A stretch of DNA of 64,000 bases from JALYZC01 sp963725645 (lineage in GTDB: Bacteria > Actinomycetota > Thermoleophilia > Solirubrobacterales > Solirubrobacteraceae), in NCBI GenBank assembly GCA_963725645.1, contig CAVRZD010000006.1, positions 62,001 through 126,000 on the forward strand, in the 5' to 3' direction. The position numbers were made by a program, and so were the translations under genes. A model generated the notes under the pieces. That model ran no database searches. It was given only the letters and a program-made list of their open reading frames with translations, and was not told where the DNA came from. This document shows, piece by piece, positions 14,713-24,094 of the stretch (the first letter of the stretch is position 1; the number at the start of each line of letters is the position of its first letter).

Positions 14713-15096
14713 ATGTCGAAGGAGAGCGTGGAGCTCATCCGGCGCAACTACGAACTGTTCCAGGCGACGGGTGACTTCCCCTCGGAGCTGATCGCTCCCG
14801 AGTTCGTGTGGGACATGTCGAACTTCCGTGGCTGGCCGGAGAAGAAGCTCTACCTCGGGATCGACGGTGCCCGGGAGTTCTTGCGGGAGTGGCTCGAGGC
14901 GTGGGATGACTGGGAGCTCGCCTTGGAGTCGCTTCATGACGGGGGCGACAGGGTGGTTGCGATCGTTCGCCAGCACGGCAAGTCGAAGTCGACCGGATTG
15001 CCGATCGACCTTCATGGCAGTCCTAAGCGGGAGTATCCGCCTGCAGTTGGGACCACCGTCCACGCCCCGGTTGCCGGGCGACAAACCGTCGGGTAG
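14713..15096 (+). pseudogene. SnoaL/NTF2-like gene, 3' truncated (member 5)
   Basis: MSKESVELIRRNYELFQATG start with GATACT 7 nt before the ATG. The reading is normal up to GLPIDLH near 15020, then runs into unrelated residues and stops at the -10 box of the next gene. The last third of the fold and the ALEAVGLRE end are missing, and no R-block follows. This looks like deletion of the 3' end by joining to the upstream region of the next gene. Confidence 0.65.
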
Positions 15097-15105
15097 CGTC
15101 GAGTC

Positions 15106-17079
15106 ATGCCGCGATCGATCCTCACGGCCCTGGTGGTCGCCGCCATGACGTCGCTCGGCGCAGGCGAGGCCGCGTCGGCCGCGTCCAACCTAGGCACGTC
15201 CGGCGTGCCGGTCAACGCCGTCGAGGGCAACGGCTTCAGCGGCGTCGTGGCGCATTTCGTCCTCTCGACCGGGGTGCCGAGCGGGGCGACGATCAACTGG
15301 GGCGACGGACAGCCGACGTCGGTGGGCACCGTCGCGCAGACCGGCACCAACTCCTACGACGTCGCCGGCACGCACACCTACGCCGAGGAGGGCGGCTTCC
15401 CGGTGGCGGTGACGCTCCACACGAGCGAAGGGGACGTCACCGCGAACGGCGGCGCCGCCGTCGCCGACGCCCCGCTCACCGCCGCCGGGATTCCCGTCGA
15501 CGTGGTGCGCGGGACCCCGCTGACCAATCAGCGGCTCGCCACCTTCACCGACGCCGACCCCGGCGGGACGCTCACCGACTACTCGGCCACGATCAACTGG
15601 GGTGACGGGAACACGACCGCGGGCACGGTCGTGGCGAACCAGGACGGCGGGTTCGCGGTGAACGGCAGCCACAGCTATGCCGCGGCGACGACGTACGGCG
15701 TCGCGATCACCGTCCACGACGTCGGCGGCGCCACGGCGACGACGTTCACCACCGTCGCCGTCTCGCTCCCCGGCGGGAACCTCGCCTTCGCGAGCACCCG
15801 CAGCGGCAAGTCGGAGATCTGGACGATGCGCGCGGACGGCACGGCGCAGTCGCAGCTCACGCCCAACAGCGCCGGCGAGTTCTTCTCCCCCTCCTGGGCG
15901 CCCGACGGGGCTCGGCTCGCCGCCGGCGCGACCGTGCTCGGGCGCCAGCGGCCCGTGGCGCTCGCGAGCCTCGTGTTCCCCGGGGACGTGCTGCTGACCG
16001 TCGCCGAGCCGGGCGTGTGGGTCCTCAACCCGGACGGCACCGGGCTCTCGCGCCTGGCGGTCGTCCAGCAGCCCGCCACGGCCACTCCGGCCTGGTCACG
16101 CGACACGCGGCGCATCGCCTACGTGGACCGCTCACCGGCGCCGGACATCTTCGCCGTGCCGACGAGCAGCGTCCAGTTCCCCACGATGCTGACGCAGACC
16201 AAGCGCAGCAGCGGGCCGGACTGGTCGCCCAAGGGCGATCGGATCGCATACTCGTTCAAGCCGGGCGGGCTCGGCCAGATCTGGACCATGGACCCCGACG
16301 GCCACCATCAGACGCCGCTGTTCGCCGACGCGCGCTCCAACACCTCGCCGACCTACTCGCCGGACCTCACGCGGCTCGCCTATGTCGGCACGCTGCCGGG
16401 CGACGTCTCCCACATCTTCATCGCCAGCGCGTCCGGCCTGAACCCGAGGATGCTCACCTCGACCGTCGGCATCGACCCGTCGTGGTCGCCCGACGGAACG
16501 AAGATCGCCTTCACCGCTCTCACGTCGACCGGCCGCGGCCAGATCCACGTCATCAACGCCGACGGGACCGGCGAGCGGACGCTCACCCACAGCGGCGACA
16601 ACCGCCACCCGACCTGGCGCCGGAACACCTGCACGAACATCCTCTTCTGCGTCGGCAACGTGGTCGCCTGCGCGGCCTGCCCGACACTCGCGACCTACAG
16701 CCTGCGGGTGCCGGTCTTCCACGTCGGTCCGCGTCCGACCGCGCTGATCGCCCGCGCCGTTCCCACTGGCACGGCCTTCCGCTACACCCTCTCCACCAAG
16801 GCACGGGTGCAGATCGCGATCTCGCGCGTGCGCACCGGGCACCGGGTGGGTCGGCGATGCAAGCTCGGCAAGACGCCCCGCGGCGCGCTGCCCTGCCTGC
16901 TCTCGACGCGTGCCGGGTTGCTGCGCCGGCGCGGGCACAAGGGCGCCAACACGACGGCGTTCAGCGGCCGCCTCGGCCGCCGCGCGCTGGCCCTCGGCCA
17001 CTACCAGGCCGCGATTGTGGCGATCGACGCCCGGGGCCGGCGATCGGTGCCGCGGCTGCTGGACTTCGACGTCGTCTGA
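15106..17079 (+). CDS. Secreted PKD/TolB-like beta-propeller protein
   Basis: 657 residues. Signal peptide (MPRSILTALVVAAMTSLGAG, cleavage near AASAAS). Two PKD-like repeats follow, each with INWGDG (about 60 and 165). Then a six-bladed WD40-like/TolB propeller with repeats such as SPSWAPDGARLA, GPDWSPKGDRIAYS and DPSWSPDGTKIAF. A Cys-rich segment (CTNILFCVGNVVACAACP) and a basic C-terminal domain end the protein. It is an exported binding or scaffold protein; ligand unknown. Start: TAGCGT with 6 nt to ATG, leaderless type. Confidence 0.85.
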   Translation: MPRSILTALVVAAMTSLGAGEAASAASNLGTSGVPVNAVEGNGFSGVVAHFVLSTGVPSGATINWGDGQPTSVGTVAQTGTNSYDVAGTHTYAEEGGFPVAVTLHTSEGDVTANGGAAVADAPLTAAGIPVDVVRGTPLTNQRLATFTDADPGGTLTDYSATINWGDGNTTAGTVVANQDGGFAVNGSHSYAAATTYGVAITVHDVGGATATTFTTVAVSLPGGNLAFASTRSGKSEIWTMRADGTAQSQLTPNSAGEFFSPSWAPDGARLAAGATVLGRQRPVALASLVFPGDVLLTVAEPGVWVLNPDGTGLSRLAVVQQPATATPAWSRDTRRIAYVDRSPAPDIFAVPTSSVQFPTMLTQTKRSSGPDWSPKGDRIAYSFKPGGLGQIWTMDPDGHHQTPLFADARSNTSPTYSPDLTRLAYVGTLPGDVSHIFIASASGLNPRMLTSTVGIDPSWSPDGTKIAFTALTSTGRGQIHVINADGTGERTLTHSGDNRHPTWRRNTCTNILFCVGNVVACAACPTLATYSLRVPVFHVGPRPTALIARAVPTGTAFRYTLSTKARVQIAISRVRTGHRVGRRCKLGKTPRGALPCLLSTRAGLLRRRGHKGANTTAFSGRLGRRALALGHYQAAIVAIDARGRRSVPRLLDFDVV

Positions 17080-17370
17080 CGCGCCGACTTCGCCTACCCG
17101 CCGAGTGCGGCGGCCGCCTCCGACGCGTCAGTGGTGACCGGCAGCGGGCGGCTGATCGGCTTCGCGCGGCCTCTGACCGCGCGACCGCTTCACCGGCGCT
17201 GAAGAGCCAGCAAGGATTTGCGTGGGTTGCGGCGGAGGTCGCCGCGCGTTCAGCGACCCAGAGCTTGGCGGCGTTACATGGCTTTGGCAACACTGGCCGG
17301 GCAGGACCCGCCCCTCTCCGCCGGCGTCGTGGTTCGCGTGGCCGCGGGCGGGCACCGCGCGCCCGCCGTA

Positions 17371-19386
17371 CTACCCGGTCGCGACCTCCGGGAACACGTC
17401 CAGCCACACCCGCACGCCGCGGGGCGTGAAGTACCCGCGCGTGTTGCGGTCCGGCCGAGCCTGCGGGCGGCCGGACAGCGACATCCAATGGGCCGGGTGG
17501 ACGGTGCCGCGGCCCTGCACCCAAACGGCGACGGCTGGGCCGGCGGGGTGGAAGGTCTGATCGACGTTGCACTTGAGCTCGGGTGATCCAAGCGGGTCGC
17601 GCGACCGCGCGCCGCCGGGCAGCACGTAGCGGCCGACCACGACCTGCTCGGGTGCGCCGTTCATGCCGTCGAGCAGGTGCACGAGCGCGTCGCCGACGAG
17701 GTTGGAGGTCTGGGAGCTGGCCGCCTCGGAGTCATCGGAGTGACCGCAGCCGAAGCGGTCGGTCGAGGATGGATCGAGGCCGTTGCCGCGCTCGCCCGGC
17801 ACGCCGACGCCGTTGCCGACGGGGAAGATGTATCCGGTCATGTCGTCGGCCAAGCCGTTGACGAAGCGGAAGGGCGCGTGCATGTGCGGGATTGGCCAGG
17901 CGGGCAACGGGTCGTCGGGGAACGGCATGTCCTGGGGGCCGAGGAAGCCGCGCAGGAACGTGAACGGAAACACCTCGCCGGGTATCGAGATGAATTCTCC
18001 GTCGCCGATCCGGAACGCTGAGGCCGAGGTCTCCAGCTCATCTCCCGGCGAGCCGGGCGGCACCTGAGTGCGGCAGCCGTCCGCGAACAGCGGCCGCGGG
18101 CCGAAGATCCCGAACTGGCCGCCGAGCTGGAACAGCAGGTTGCTCACGGGCAGGCAGATGTCCTGCCGCGCTCCGCGGACCTCTCCCGACACCGAGCGCT
18201 GTGCATGCCGGAGGGCCGAAGCCACCGCGCCCGCGAGCCCCTGACCCAACGCGCGGGTCTCCTGGAAATATCCCGTCGGCATCGGGGTCCCCGCGCCCTC
18301 GAACAGGGTCCGGCACCCCGCGGGATGGCTCTCGGAGATGAACCGCTGGGGGGTGCGCGAGATCGGCGAACCGAAGATCTCGGGCGTCTCCACGCTGCCT
18401 ACCGATCCCGCCATCTCGACCGCGACCCCGCCGTAGCGGCGCTCGAGCTCCTGGCGCATGAAGGCCGGCCAATCCGAGCTGAGCCACGTGCGCTGGGGGT
18501 CAGAGGCATCGCCATTGAAGCCGAGCGTCTCGGCGTGCTGCGACACATCGGCCAGCGTGGCGATCACCTGGTGGTGTCCGTCCACCGCCTGCAGCACGGG
18601 CATCAGCTGGTCGTCGACGAACGGATAGGACGACCAGCACTGACGTAGGTTCGCTGGCTCGATCGCTTCGGCGTAGCGGATCGAGGCCGGGCGAAGCGAC
18701 CGGTACGCCTGCACGATCGCCGCCGCCGAGCGCTTCACCAGGAAGTCGGCGAAGTAGGAGTTGACCCCCGAGGTGAACGGATCGACCCCGGATAGGCCCA
18801 GCGTGTCGGGCGCCGACTCGTCGTGTGTGGCGGAGATGAACACACCATCCAGATGAACACCAGCCTGCTCCACCAGCGCGCGGATCTGGTGCTGGTAGAT
18901 GTTGAACAGGCCCTCCTGATCGACGACCTCCACGGCGATCGTGCGCTGGCCATTGGAGACGACGATGGCGCGCGCGCCGACCGGGTCGGCCACGCGGGTG
19001 AAGAAGCGCGGCGTGTCGGCGCCGCCACCGAGCAGGTTGCCCTCCCATCGGCCATTGCCGTTGCAATCGAGATAGGGATCGCCGGGATCGAAGTGGCCGG
19101 AGTGCTGGAGGTCCTGATAGGGCTCCATGAAGGCGAACGCGCGCGCCCCGTCATACTGCGCCCGCTGCGCCGGCGTGGTCGCGCAGTCGGAGGAATCCTG
19201 AGCGAGGCGACCGGCCTCCGGAGGCGTGAAGTCGCCGACCGCGGCTCCCGCCCGGAAGTAGGCCGGTCGGCCACCATGCGACTCAGGGCTGTGCGGCGCG
19301 GGGCCGCCAGCCGAGGCCGGCGACACACAGACGCAAGTCACCCCCAGCACGACGGCAACTACGCCAACAGCGCGTCCTCTCGACAT
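17371..19386 (-). CDS. Secreted neutral/alkaline ceramidase-like protein
   Basis: 671 residues. Start ATG 19386 with TACGAT 9 nt upstream; a longer frame upstream is rejected. Signal peptide: MSRGRAVGVVAVVLGVTCVC to PASAG. The N-terminal AGAAVGDFTPPEAG and ISATHDESAPDTLG fit the neutral ceramidase catalytic domain, where a metal-binding H-x-H-like segment follows the first strand; here it reads ATHDES. Similar proteins are common in soil actinobacteria as 'neutral/alkaline non-lysosomal ceramidase N-terminal'. Activity on ceramide is not shown by the sequence. Confidence 0.75.
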   Translation of the reverse strand: MSRGRAVGVVAVVLGVTCVCVSPASAGGPAPHSPESHGGRPAYFRAGAAVGDFTPPEAGRLAQDSSDCATTPAQRAQYDGARAFAFMEPYQDLQHSGHFDPGDPYLDCNGNGRWEGNLLGGGADTPRFFTRVADPVGARAIVVSNGQRTIAVEVVDQEGLFNIYQHQIRALVEQAGVHLDGVFISATHDESAPDTLGLSGVDPFTSGVNSYFADFLVKRSAAAIVQAYRSLRPASIRYAEAIEPANLRQCWSSYPFVDDQLMPVLQAVDGHHQVIATLADVSQHAETLGFNGDASDPQRTWLSSDWPAFMRQELERRYGGVAVEMAGSVGSVETPEIFGSPISRTPQRFISESHPAGCRTLFEGAGTPMPTGYFQETRALGQGLAGAVASALRHAQRSVSGEVRGARQDICLPVSNLLFQLGGQFGIFGPRPLFADGCRTQVPPGSPGDELETSASAFRIGDGEFISIPGEVFPFTFLRGFLGPQDMPFPDDPLPAWPIPHMHAPFRFVNGLADDMTGYIFPVGNGVGVPGERGNGLDPSSTDRFGCGHSDDSEAASSQTSNLVGDALVHLLDGMNGAPEQVVVGRYVLPGGARSRDPLGSPELKCNVDQTFHPAGPAVAVWVQGRGTVHPAHWMSLSGRPQARPDRNTRGYFTPRGVRVWLDVFPEVATG

Positions 19387-19627
19387 CCCGAAACCATCGT
19401 AGCTCGCAGGCAGAGAGCCGTGACCGCTGTAGCCAACGCACCTGGAACTACGGTCCGATCGCGGACAAGCAAATCGTTGCTGACCCTCTTGGCGGCGGCT
19501 CCGTTGGACACGCCCCGTGGGTTGCGGAAGGGTCGGACATGCACTCAACCCTCCGGGGTGCGGGACCCGAGGTCAGCGTCGGCCGTCAGCGGCCCGACGC
19601 TCCTTCGAGATCTTGGAAGGCGGCGCG

Positions 19628-21130
19628 CTACGTCGCAGTCGGCGGTCCGAACCAGGTGGTGAGCGCGTCGGGGAGCCCCGGGTGGGTGAGGTCTCCCACC
19701 CAGCCGACATATCCGTCGGGCCGGATCAACACGGCAGTGGGAGCAGTGACCGCGCCAAGTACCGGAAGCTCCCACGGACCAACATATTTGGCGTCGATCG
19801 ACTGAACCCGATCCGCCCATGGAGTGATGTCGACGCCGCCCGGCTCACCGAGGTTGACCAGCGCCGGCCGGGCATCGTGCAGCAGGGTGAAGACTCGCAG
19901 CGGGCCGTCGGCGGTGACCAGGTCGAGATCGGGCATGCGCCGTCCGAGCAGCGGGTGTCCCTCGCCGAGGTCGTAATGAATGTCCAGACCGAACATCATC
20001 GCGGCGAAGCGTCTGCGAGGCTCGTCCGCCCTGAGGAGCTCGGCAACGGTGTCGCGCAGGGCCTCCGTGCGTTCGTCTGGGCGGCGGAGCGCGACGTGCG
20101 CCATCGTGGTGCGCAGCACGCGGGCAGCGACCGGGTGACGCTCGGCGTGGTAGGTATCCAGGAGGCTTTCCGGCGACGTCCGGTTGACCACCTGGGCCAG
20201 CTTCCATCCCAGATTCACTGCATCCTGCACGCCGATCTGGAGGCCCTGTCCACCATCCGGGGAATGCACGTGTGCGGCGTCGCCGGCCAGCAGGACCCGT
20301 CTGTCGCGGTAGGCCGCGGCCTGCCGGGTCATATCGGTGAACCTGGAGATCCACGTGGGACTGTGGATCCCGTAATCGGTCCCGTATACGGCGATCAGCG
20401 CCTTGCTGAGATCGCGCAGGGTGGGTTCGCTCGCGGGTCCGATATGCCCTTCGGTCACCATGACCCGTACCGGCCCGCTATCCGCGTAGACCACCTCGCC
20501 GTCGCGGATCTCGTACTCCACCCTGCCGAGGGCATGGGTGCCGAGGGCGTCCTGGCGGATGCCCAATTCCGGCTCTTCGGCCAGCTCGACCTCGGCGATC
20601 AGACTGCTCGTTGTCGGATCCCACCCTGGGAACTCGATGCCGGCTGCTTTACGGACCAGACTGCGTCCTCCGTCGCACCCGGCGAGATATTCCGCCCGCA
20701 GCGGCTGGCCGTCGGACAGCTCGACGTCGACGCCGGTTTCGTCCTGCGCGAAACCCGTCACCTCACGTCCGCGATAGAAGGTCACCGCCAGCTCGCCGAC
20801 CCAGCCGGCCAGTATGCGCTCGATGTGGTTCTGCCAGAGCCCGAGCGAGTAGGGATGCCGGGTGGGAAAGTCGCTGATGTCCAAAGGGACCCCGGAGAAC
20901 TGCCCGACCTGGGCCACCTGTCCCTCCGAGAGGAACCGATCGGCGATTCCGCGCTGATCGAGGATCTCGATGGTGCGTGAGTGCAGACCACCTGCGCGCG
21001 AGCCGGCGAGGTCCTGGCTGGCGCGCCGCTCGACAATGGCAACGTCCACGCCCGCCAACGCCAACTCGCCCGCCAACATCAGCCCCGTCGGACCTCCTCC
21101 GGCGATCACCACCGCATGCTGCACCGCCAT
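19628..21130 (-). CDS. FAD-dependent aromatic monooxygenase (class A, PheA/TfdB type)
   Basis: 500 residues. GGGPTGLMLAGELA binds the FAD ADP moiety, GCDGGRSLVRK is the DG motif for FAD/NAD(P)H, and VLLAGDAAHVHSPDGGQGL is the GD motif. The C-terminal part (LGRRMPDLDL, VLIRPDGYVGW) is the thioredoxin-like tail of this subgroup, which hydroxylates phenols, polyketides or rifamycin-like compounds. GGGAGGCG before ATG 21130 sets the start. The neighbouring quinone reductase on the same strand suggests a small redox cluster. Confidence 0.88.
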   Translation of the reverse strand: MAVQHAVVIAGGGPTGLMLAGELALAGVDVAIVERRASQDLAGSRAGGLHSRTIEILDQRGIADRFLSEGQVAQVGQFSGVPLDISDFPTRHPYSLGLWQNHIERILAGWVGELAVTFYRGREVTGFAQDETGVDVELSDGQPLRAEYLAGCDGGRSLVRKAAGIEFPGWDPTTSSLIAEVELAEEPELGIRQDALGTHALGRVEYEIRDGEVVYADSGPVRVMVTEGHIGPASEPTLRDLSKALIAVYGTDYGIHSPTWISRFTDMTRQAAAYRDRRVLLAGDAAHVHSPDGGQGLQIGVQDAVNLGWKLAQVVNRTSPESLLDTYHAERHPVAARVLRTTMAHVALRRPDERTEALRDTVAELLRADEPRRRFAAMMFGLDIHYDLGEGHPLLGRRMPDLDLVTADGPLRVFTLLHDARPALVNLGEPGGVDITPWADRVQSIDAKYVGPWELPVLGAVTAPTAVLIRPDGYVGWVGDLTHPGLPDALTTWFGPPTAT

Positions 21131-21334
21131 TTCGCGCCTCCCATTTCGGTTCGGTTCTGACCTGCGGCCGGCGATTATGCGGCACGACCCGGGGCTTGCC
21201 GCAAGCCCCCCTGTCGGGTATAGATTGGAAGTGGAGAGGAGCGGGTGAGCGGTGGCCAGCGGTTCACAGCGGCGAGTGGCAAGCAGACCGCCAGCGCTTA
21301 CTACAGTGCAGTTGCGGCGAGCGTCCTCGTCGGC

Positions 21335-22348
21335 TTATGGCACGAGCACGAGTTTTCCCGTCGCCGCCGTGCGCTCCAAGAGTTCGTGCGCGCGGCGCGC
21401 ATCAGTGAACGGCAGGCGCTCCGCGACGACCGGGTGGATCTCGCCACGACGGAGCAGCTCGAGCAGCGCGAGGAAGTCTTCCCGGAACCAATCCTGGTGG
21501 GGGATGCGCAGTTTCTGGATCCGGTAGGCGAGTACCCGCCGGCGGGGCGAGAGCAGGCCCCAGAGCGCGACGGTCGCGGTCGTCGCGTACCACTCGATCA
21601 CCGCCGGCCAGTTCTTGCGTCCGTGCGCGAGCGTTTCCTGGCGGCCGTACACGACAAGCCTTCCGCCGGGCCGCAGCGCGCGGAAGGAGCGAAGCGACAC
21701 CGCGCCACCGATCCCGTCGAGCGCGACGTCCACTCCGTCGCCGGTCAGCTCACGGACCCGAGCCAGGAAGTCCTCGTTGCGGTAGTCGATCGCCACCGCG
21801 CCGAGCCGTTCGACCGCGGCGCGGTCGCGAGCTGAGGCGGTCCCGTAGAGGCGAAGTCCGGCCAGCGCTCCGAGCTCGAGGACCGCGGTGCCCACCCTGC
21901 CGGCCGCGCCGTGCACGAGCACGGTCTCCCCGCTCGTCGCCATCGCCGCGCGGTGAAGCAGCTGGTAGGAGGTCATGTAGGTGAAGACGAGGCTCACGAC
22001 CTCCGCCGGGTCGAGGTCCTCGGGCACCTCGACCGCGTAGGTCTCCGGCACGCAGACGCGCTCCGCGTCGGCGCCCCACTGCGTAAGCGCGCCGATGCGG
22101 TCTCCCTCTCGCAGCCTCTCGCAGCCCGGGCCCAGCTCCTCGACGACGCCGACGAGCTCGTAGCCGGGCGTGAACGGTGGCTTCGGTCCGCCGAGATAGG
22201 TGCCTGCGCGCATCTGGGCATCGCTGAGCGACACGCCCGCGGCCAGAACCCTCACGCGGACCTCGCCCGGACCCGGTCGGGGATCGTCTTCCTCCACCAC
22301 GCTCACGACCTCGGGCCCGCCGAAATGATCGATGACGACACGCTTCAT
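21335..22348 (-). CDS. Zinc-independent quinone oxidoreductase (MDR family)
   Basis: 337 residues with the GroES-like N-terminal domain (PGPGEVRVRVLAAGVSLSD, TPGYELVGVVEELG) and the NADPH-binding Rossmann domain (VLVHGAAGRVGTAVLELGAL). The zinc-ligand Cys/His of alcohol dehydrogenases are absent. It reduces quinones or enones with NADPH. Reads in the same direction as the monooxygenase, 200 bp apart. Confidence 0.88.
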   Translation of the reverse strand: MKRVVIDHFGGPEVVSVVEEDDPRPGPGEVRVRVLAAGVSLSDAQMRAGTYLGGPKPPFTPGYELVGVVEELGPGCERLREGDRIGALTQWGADAERVCVPETYAVEVPEDLDPAEVVSLVFTYMTSYQLLHRAAMATSGETVLVHGAAGRVGTAVLELGALAGLRLYGTASARDRAAVERLGAVAIDYRNEDFLARVRELTGDGVDVALDGIGGAVSLRSFRALRPGGRLVVYGRQETLAHGRKNWPAVIEWYATTATVALWGLLSPRRRVLAYRIQKLRIPHQDWFREDFLALLELLRRGEIHPVVAERLPFTDARRAHELLERTAATGKLVLVP

Positions 22349-22482
22349 GGCTCAGCCTTTTACGCCGGGCGCACCGTCCGGGCATCCGATCAATCGCGCA
22401 GTTTCGATCAGTACAAGACCGCAAGGGACTGACACGGTCGGGCGCGTTGACCGAGGCCAATGGCCGACAGCGTTGACGGGCT

Positions 22483-23931
22483 TCAGCCCGGGCGCCACGC
22501 GCGCGGGGCGATCAGCTCGTCTGCTGCGCGTGGTCCCCAGGTCCCGGCGGCGTAGGGATGCACGGTCCCGGAAGCGTCAAGTACGGGAGCCACGATCTCC
22601 CATGACCGCTCGACCGCGTCCTCGCGCAGGAAGAGTGTCTGATCGCCTGCCATCGCGTCGTGCAGGAGCCGCTCGTAGGCTTCCGTCGGCCGGGTCCTGA
22701 ACGAGCCCCCGTAGGAGAAGTCCATCGTCACGGCGTCGAGCGCCATCCCGGGACCGGGCTCCTTGGCCCTGAACACCAGCGAGATGGCCTCGTCGGGCTG
22801 GATGCGGAGCGCCAGGTGGTGTGCCGGCAGGCGCGCGATGCCTGCGCCCTCGAACAGCCGGCGCTCTGACTCGCGCAGAACGATCGCGACCTCCGTCGCC
22901 CGATGGGGCAGGCGCTTGCCCGTTCGCAGGAAGAAGGGAACGTCCTTCCAGCGTGCGTTGTCGATCCGGGCGCGCAGCGCCACGAACGTCTCGGCGGTCG
23001 ACTCCGGCGCGACCCGTTCCTCGTCCCCGTACCCGGGCACTTCGTGTCCCTCGACCACGCCAGCTACGTACTGACCCCTGACGAGCTCGTCCGCGGAGAA
23101 CGGGCGCACGGCCGCGAGCAGCTCCGCCTTCCGGTCGCGAACGTCCTCCGGGGCGAGCGAGTCGGGCGGCTCCATCGCTACGAACGAGAGCACCTGGAGC
23201 AGGTGGTTCTGGACCATGTCGCGCAGCGCGCCGGCCTCCTCGTAGTAGCGGCCGCGCCGCTCGATGCCGGCGGACTCGGCGACCGTGATCTGGACGTGGT
23301 CGACCGCCTCGCCGCACCAGGCCCGCTCGACCATCGAGTTGGCGAACCGGAAGACGAGGATGTTCTGCACTGCCTCCTTGCCGAGGTAATGGTCGATGCG
23401 GAAGACCTGCGGCTCGTCGAAGACCTCGCGCACGATGCGGCCGAACTCGAGCGCGCTTGCCAGGTCGTGCCCGATCGGCTTCTCGAGCACGATCCGTGCG
23501 TTTTCCCTGAGGCGCCCCTCGCCGATCCGCCGGACGATCGTCGGGAAGGCCGAGGGAGGCGTGCCGCAATAGAAGAGCCGCCGACCCTCGGCGCCAAGCT
23601 CGGCGTCGAGCGTCAAGAGGCGCTCGCGAAGAGGGCCGAAGGCGTCTGGGTCGTCGAGCGGCGCGGAGACGTAGGAGAGCCCTTGCGCGAACGCCTGCCA
23701 GCGTCCCTCATCCAGTCGGTGGCGGGAGAACTCCTCGACCGCCACCCGGGCGCGCTCGCGGAAGCCCGCGTCGTCGAGGCGGCTTCCGCCCGAGCCGACG
23801 ATCGCGTAGCGCGTCGGCAGGAGGCCCTCGTAGGCCAGGTCGTACAGTGCCGGAAGCAGCTTGCGGCGGGCCAGATCGCCGGACGCGCCAAAGACGACCA
23901 GCGTCTGGGGTGGCGGCGAGGCGAGCGCCAT
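22483..23931 (-). CDS. zwf: Glucose-6-phosphate 1-dehydrogenase
   Basis: 482 residues. Start ATG 23931 (MALASPPPQTLVVFGASGDL); a longer upstream frame is low complexity. GASGDLARRKL is the NADP motif, RIDHYLGKE contains the catalytic His and Lys, and VPFFLRTGKRL the substrate-binding block. It makes 6-phosphogluconolactone and NADPH in the oxidative pentose phosphate pathway. No gnd, tal or opcA gene is next to it in the window, which is unusual for actinobacteria, where zwf is often clustered. Confidence 0.95.
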   Translation of the reverse strand: MALASPPPQTLVVFGASGDLARRKLLPALYDLAYEGLLPTRYAIVGSGGSRLDDAGFRERARVAVEEFSRHRLDEGRWQAFAQGLSYVSAPLDDPDAFGPLRERLLTLDAELGAEGRRLFYCGTPPSAFPTIVRRIGEGRLRENARIVLEKPIGHDLASALEFGRIVREVFDEPQVFRIDHYLGKEAVQNILVFRFANSMVERAWCGEAVDHVQITVAESAGIERRGRYYEEAGALRDMVQNHLLQVLSFVAMEPPDSLAPEDVRDRKAELLAAVRPFSADELVRGQYVAGVVEGHEVPGYGDEERVAPESTAETFVALRARIDNARWKDVPFFLRTGKRLPHRATEVAIVLRESERRLFEGAGIARLPAHHLALRIQPDEAISLVFRAKEPGPGMALDAVTMDFSYGGSFRTRPTEAYERLLHDAMAGDQTLFLREDAVERSWEIVAPVLDASGTVHPYAAGTWGPRAADELIAPRAWRPG

Positions 23932-24094
23932 GGCGCTCCATGATCCCGTAGCGACCGCTGGCGGGTCGGCTGAGTAGGGGGGCGCCTCCAGATCACACGG
24001 GGGACCGGCACGTCCAGCGCGGCGCGCCCAAGGTCCAGGCGCTGACACGGCTTCCCACGCGGGCTTGACCCGCGGTGGTAGGCTCGCGCCCGGA

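Noticed and set aside
16017..17429. 470-residue ORF overlapping the TolB-like gene
   Set aside because: Arg/Pro/His-rich shadow of the real frame; no start signal or domain.
22577..23569. 330-residue reverse-strand ORF inside zwf
   Set aside because: Shadow frame of an unmistakable glucose-6-phosphate dehydrogenase.
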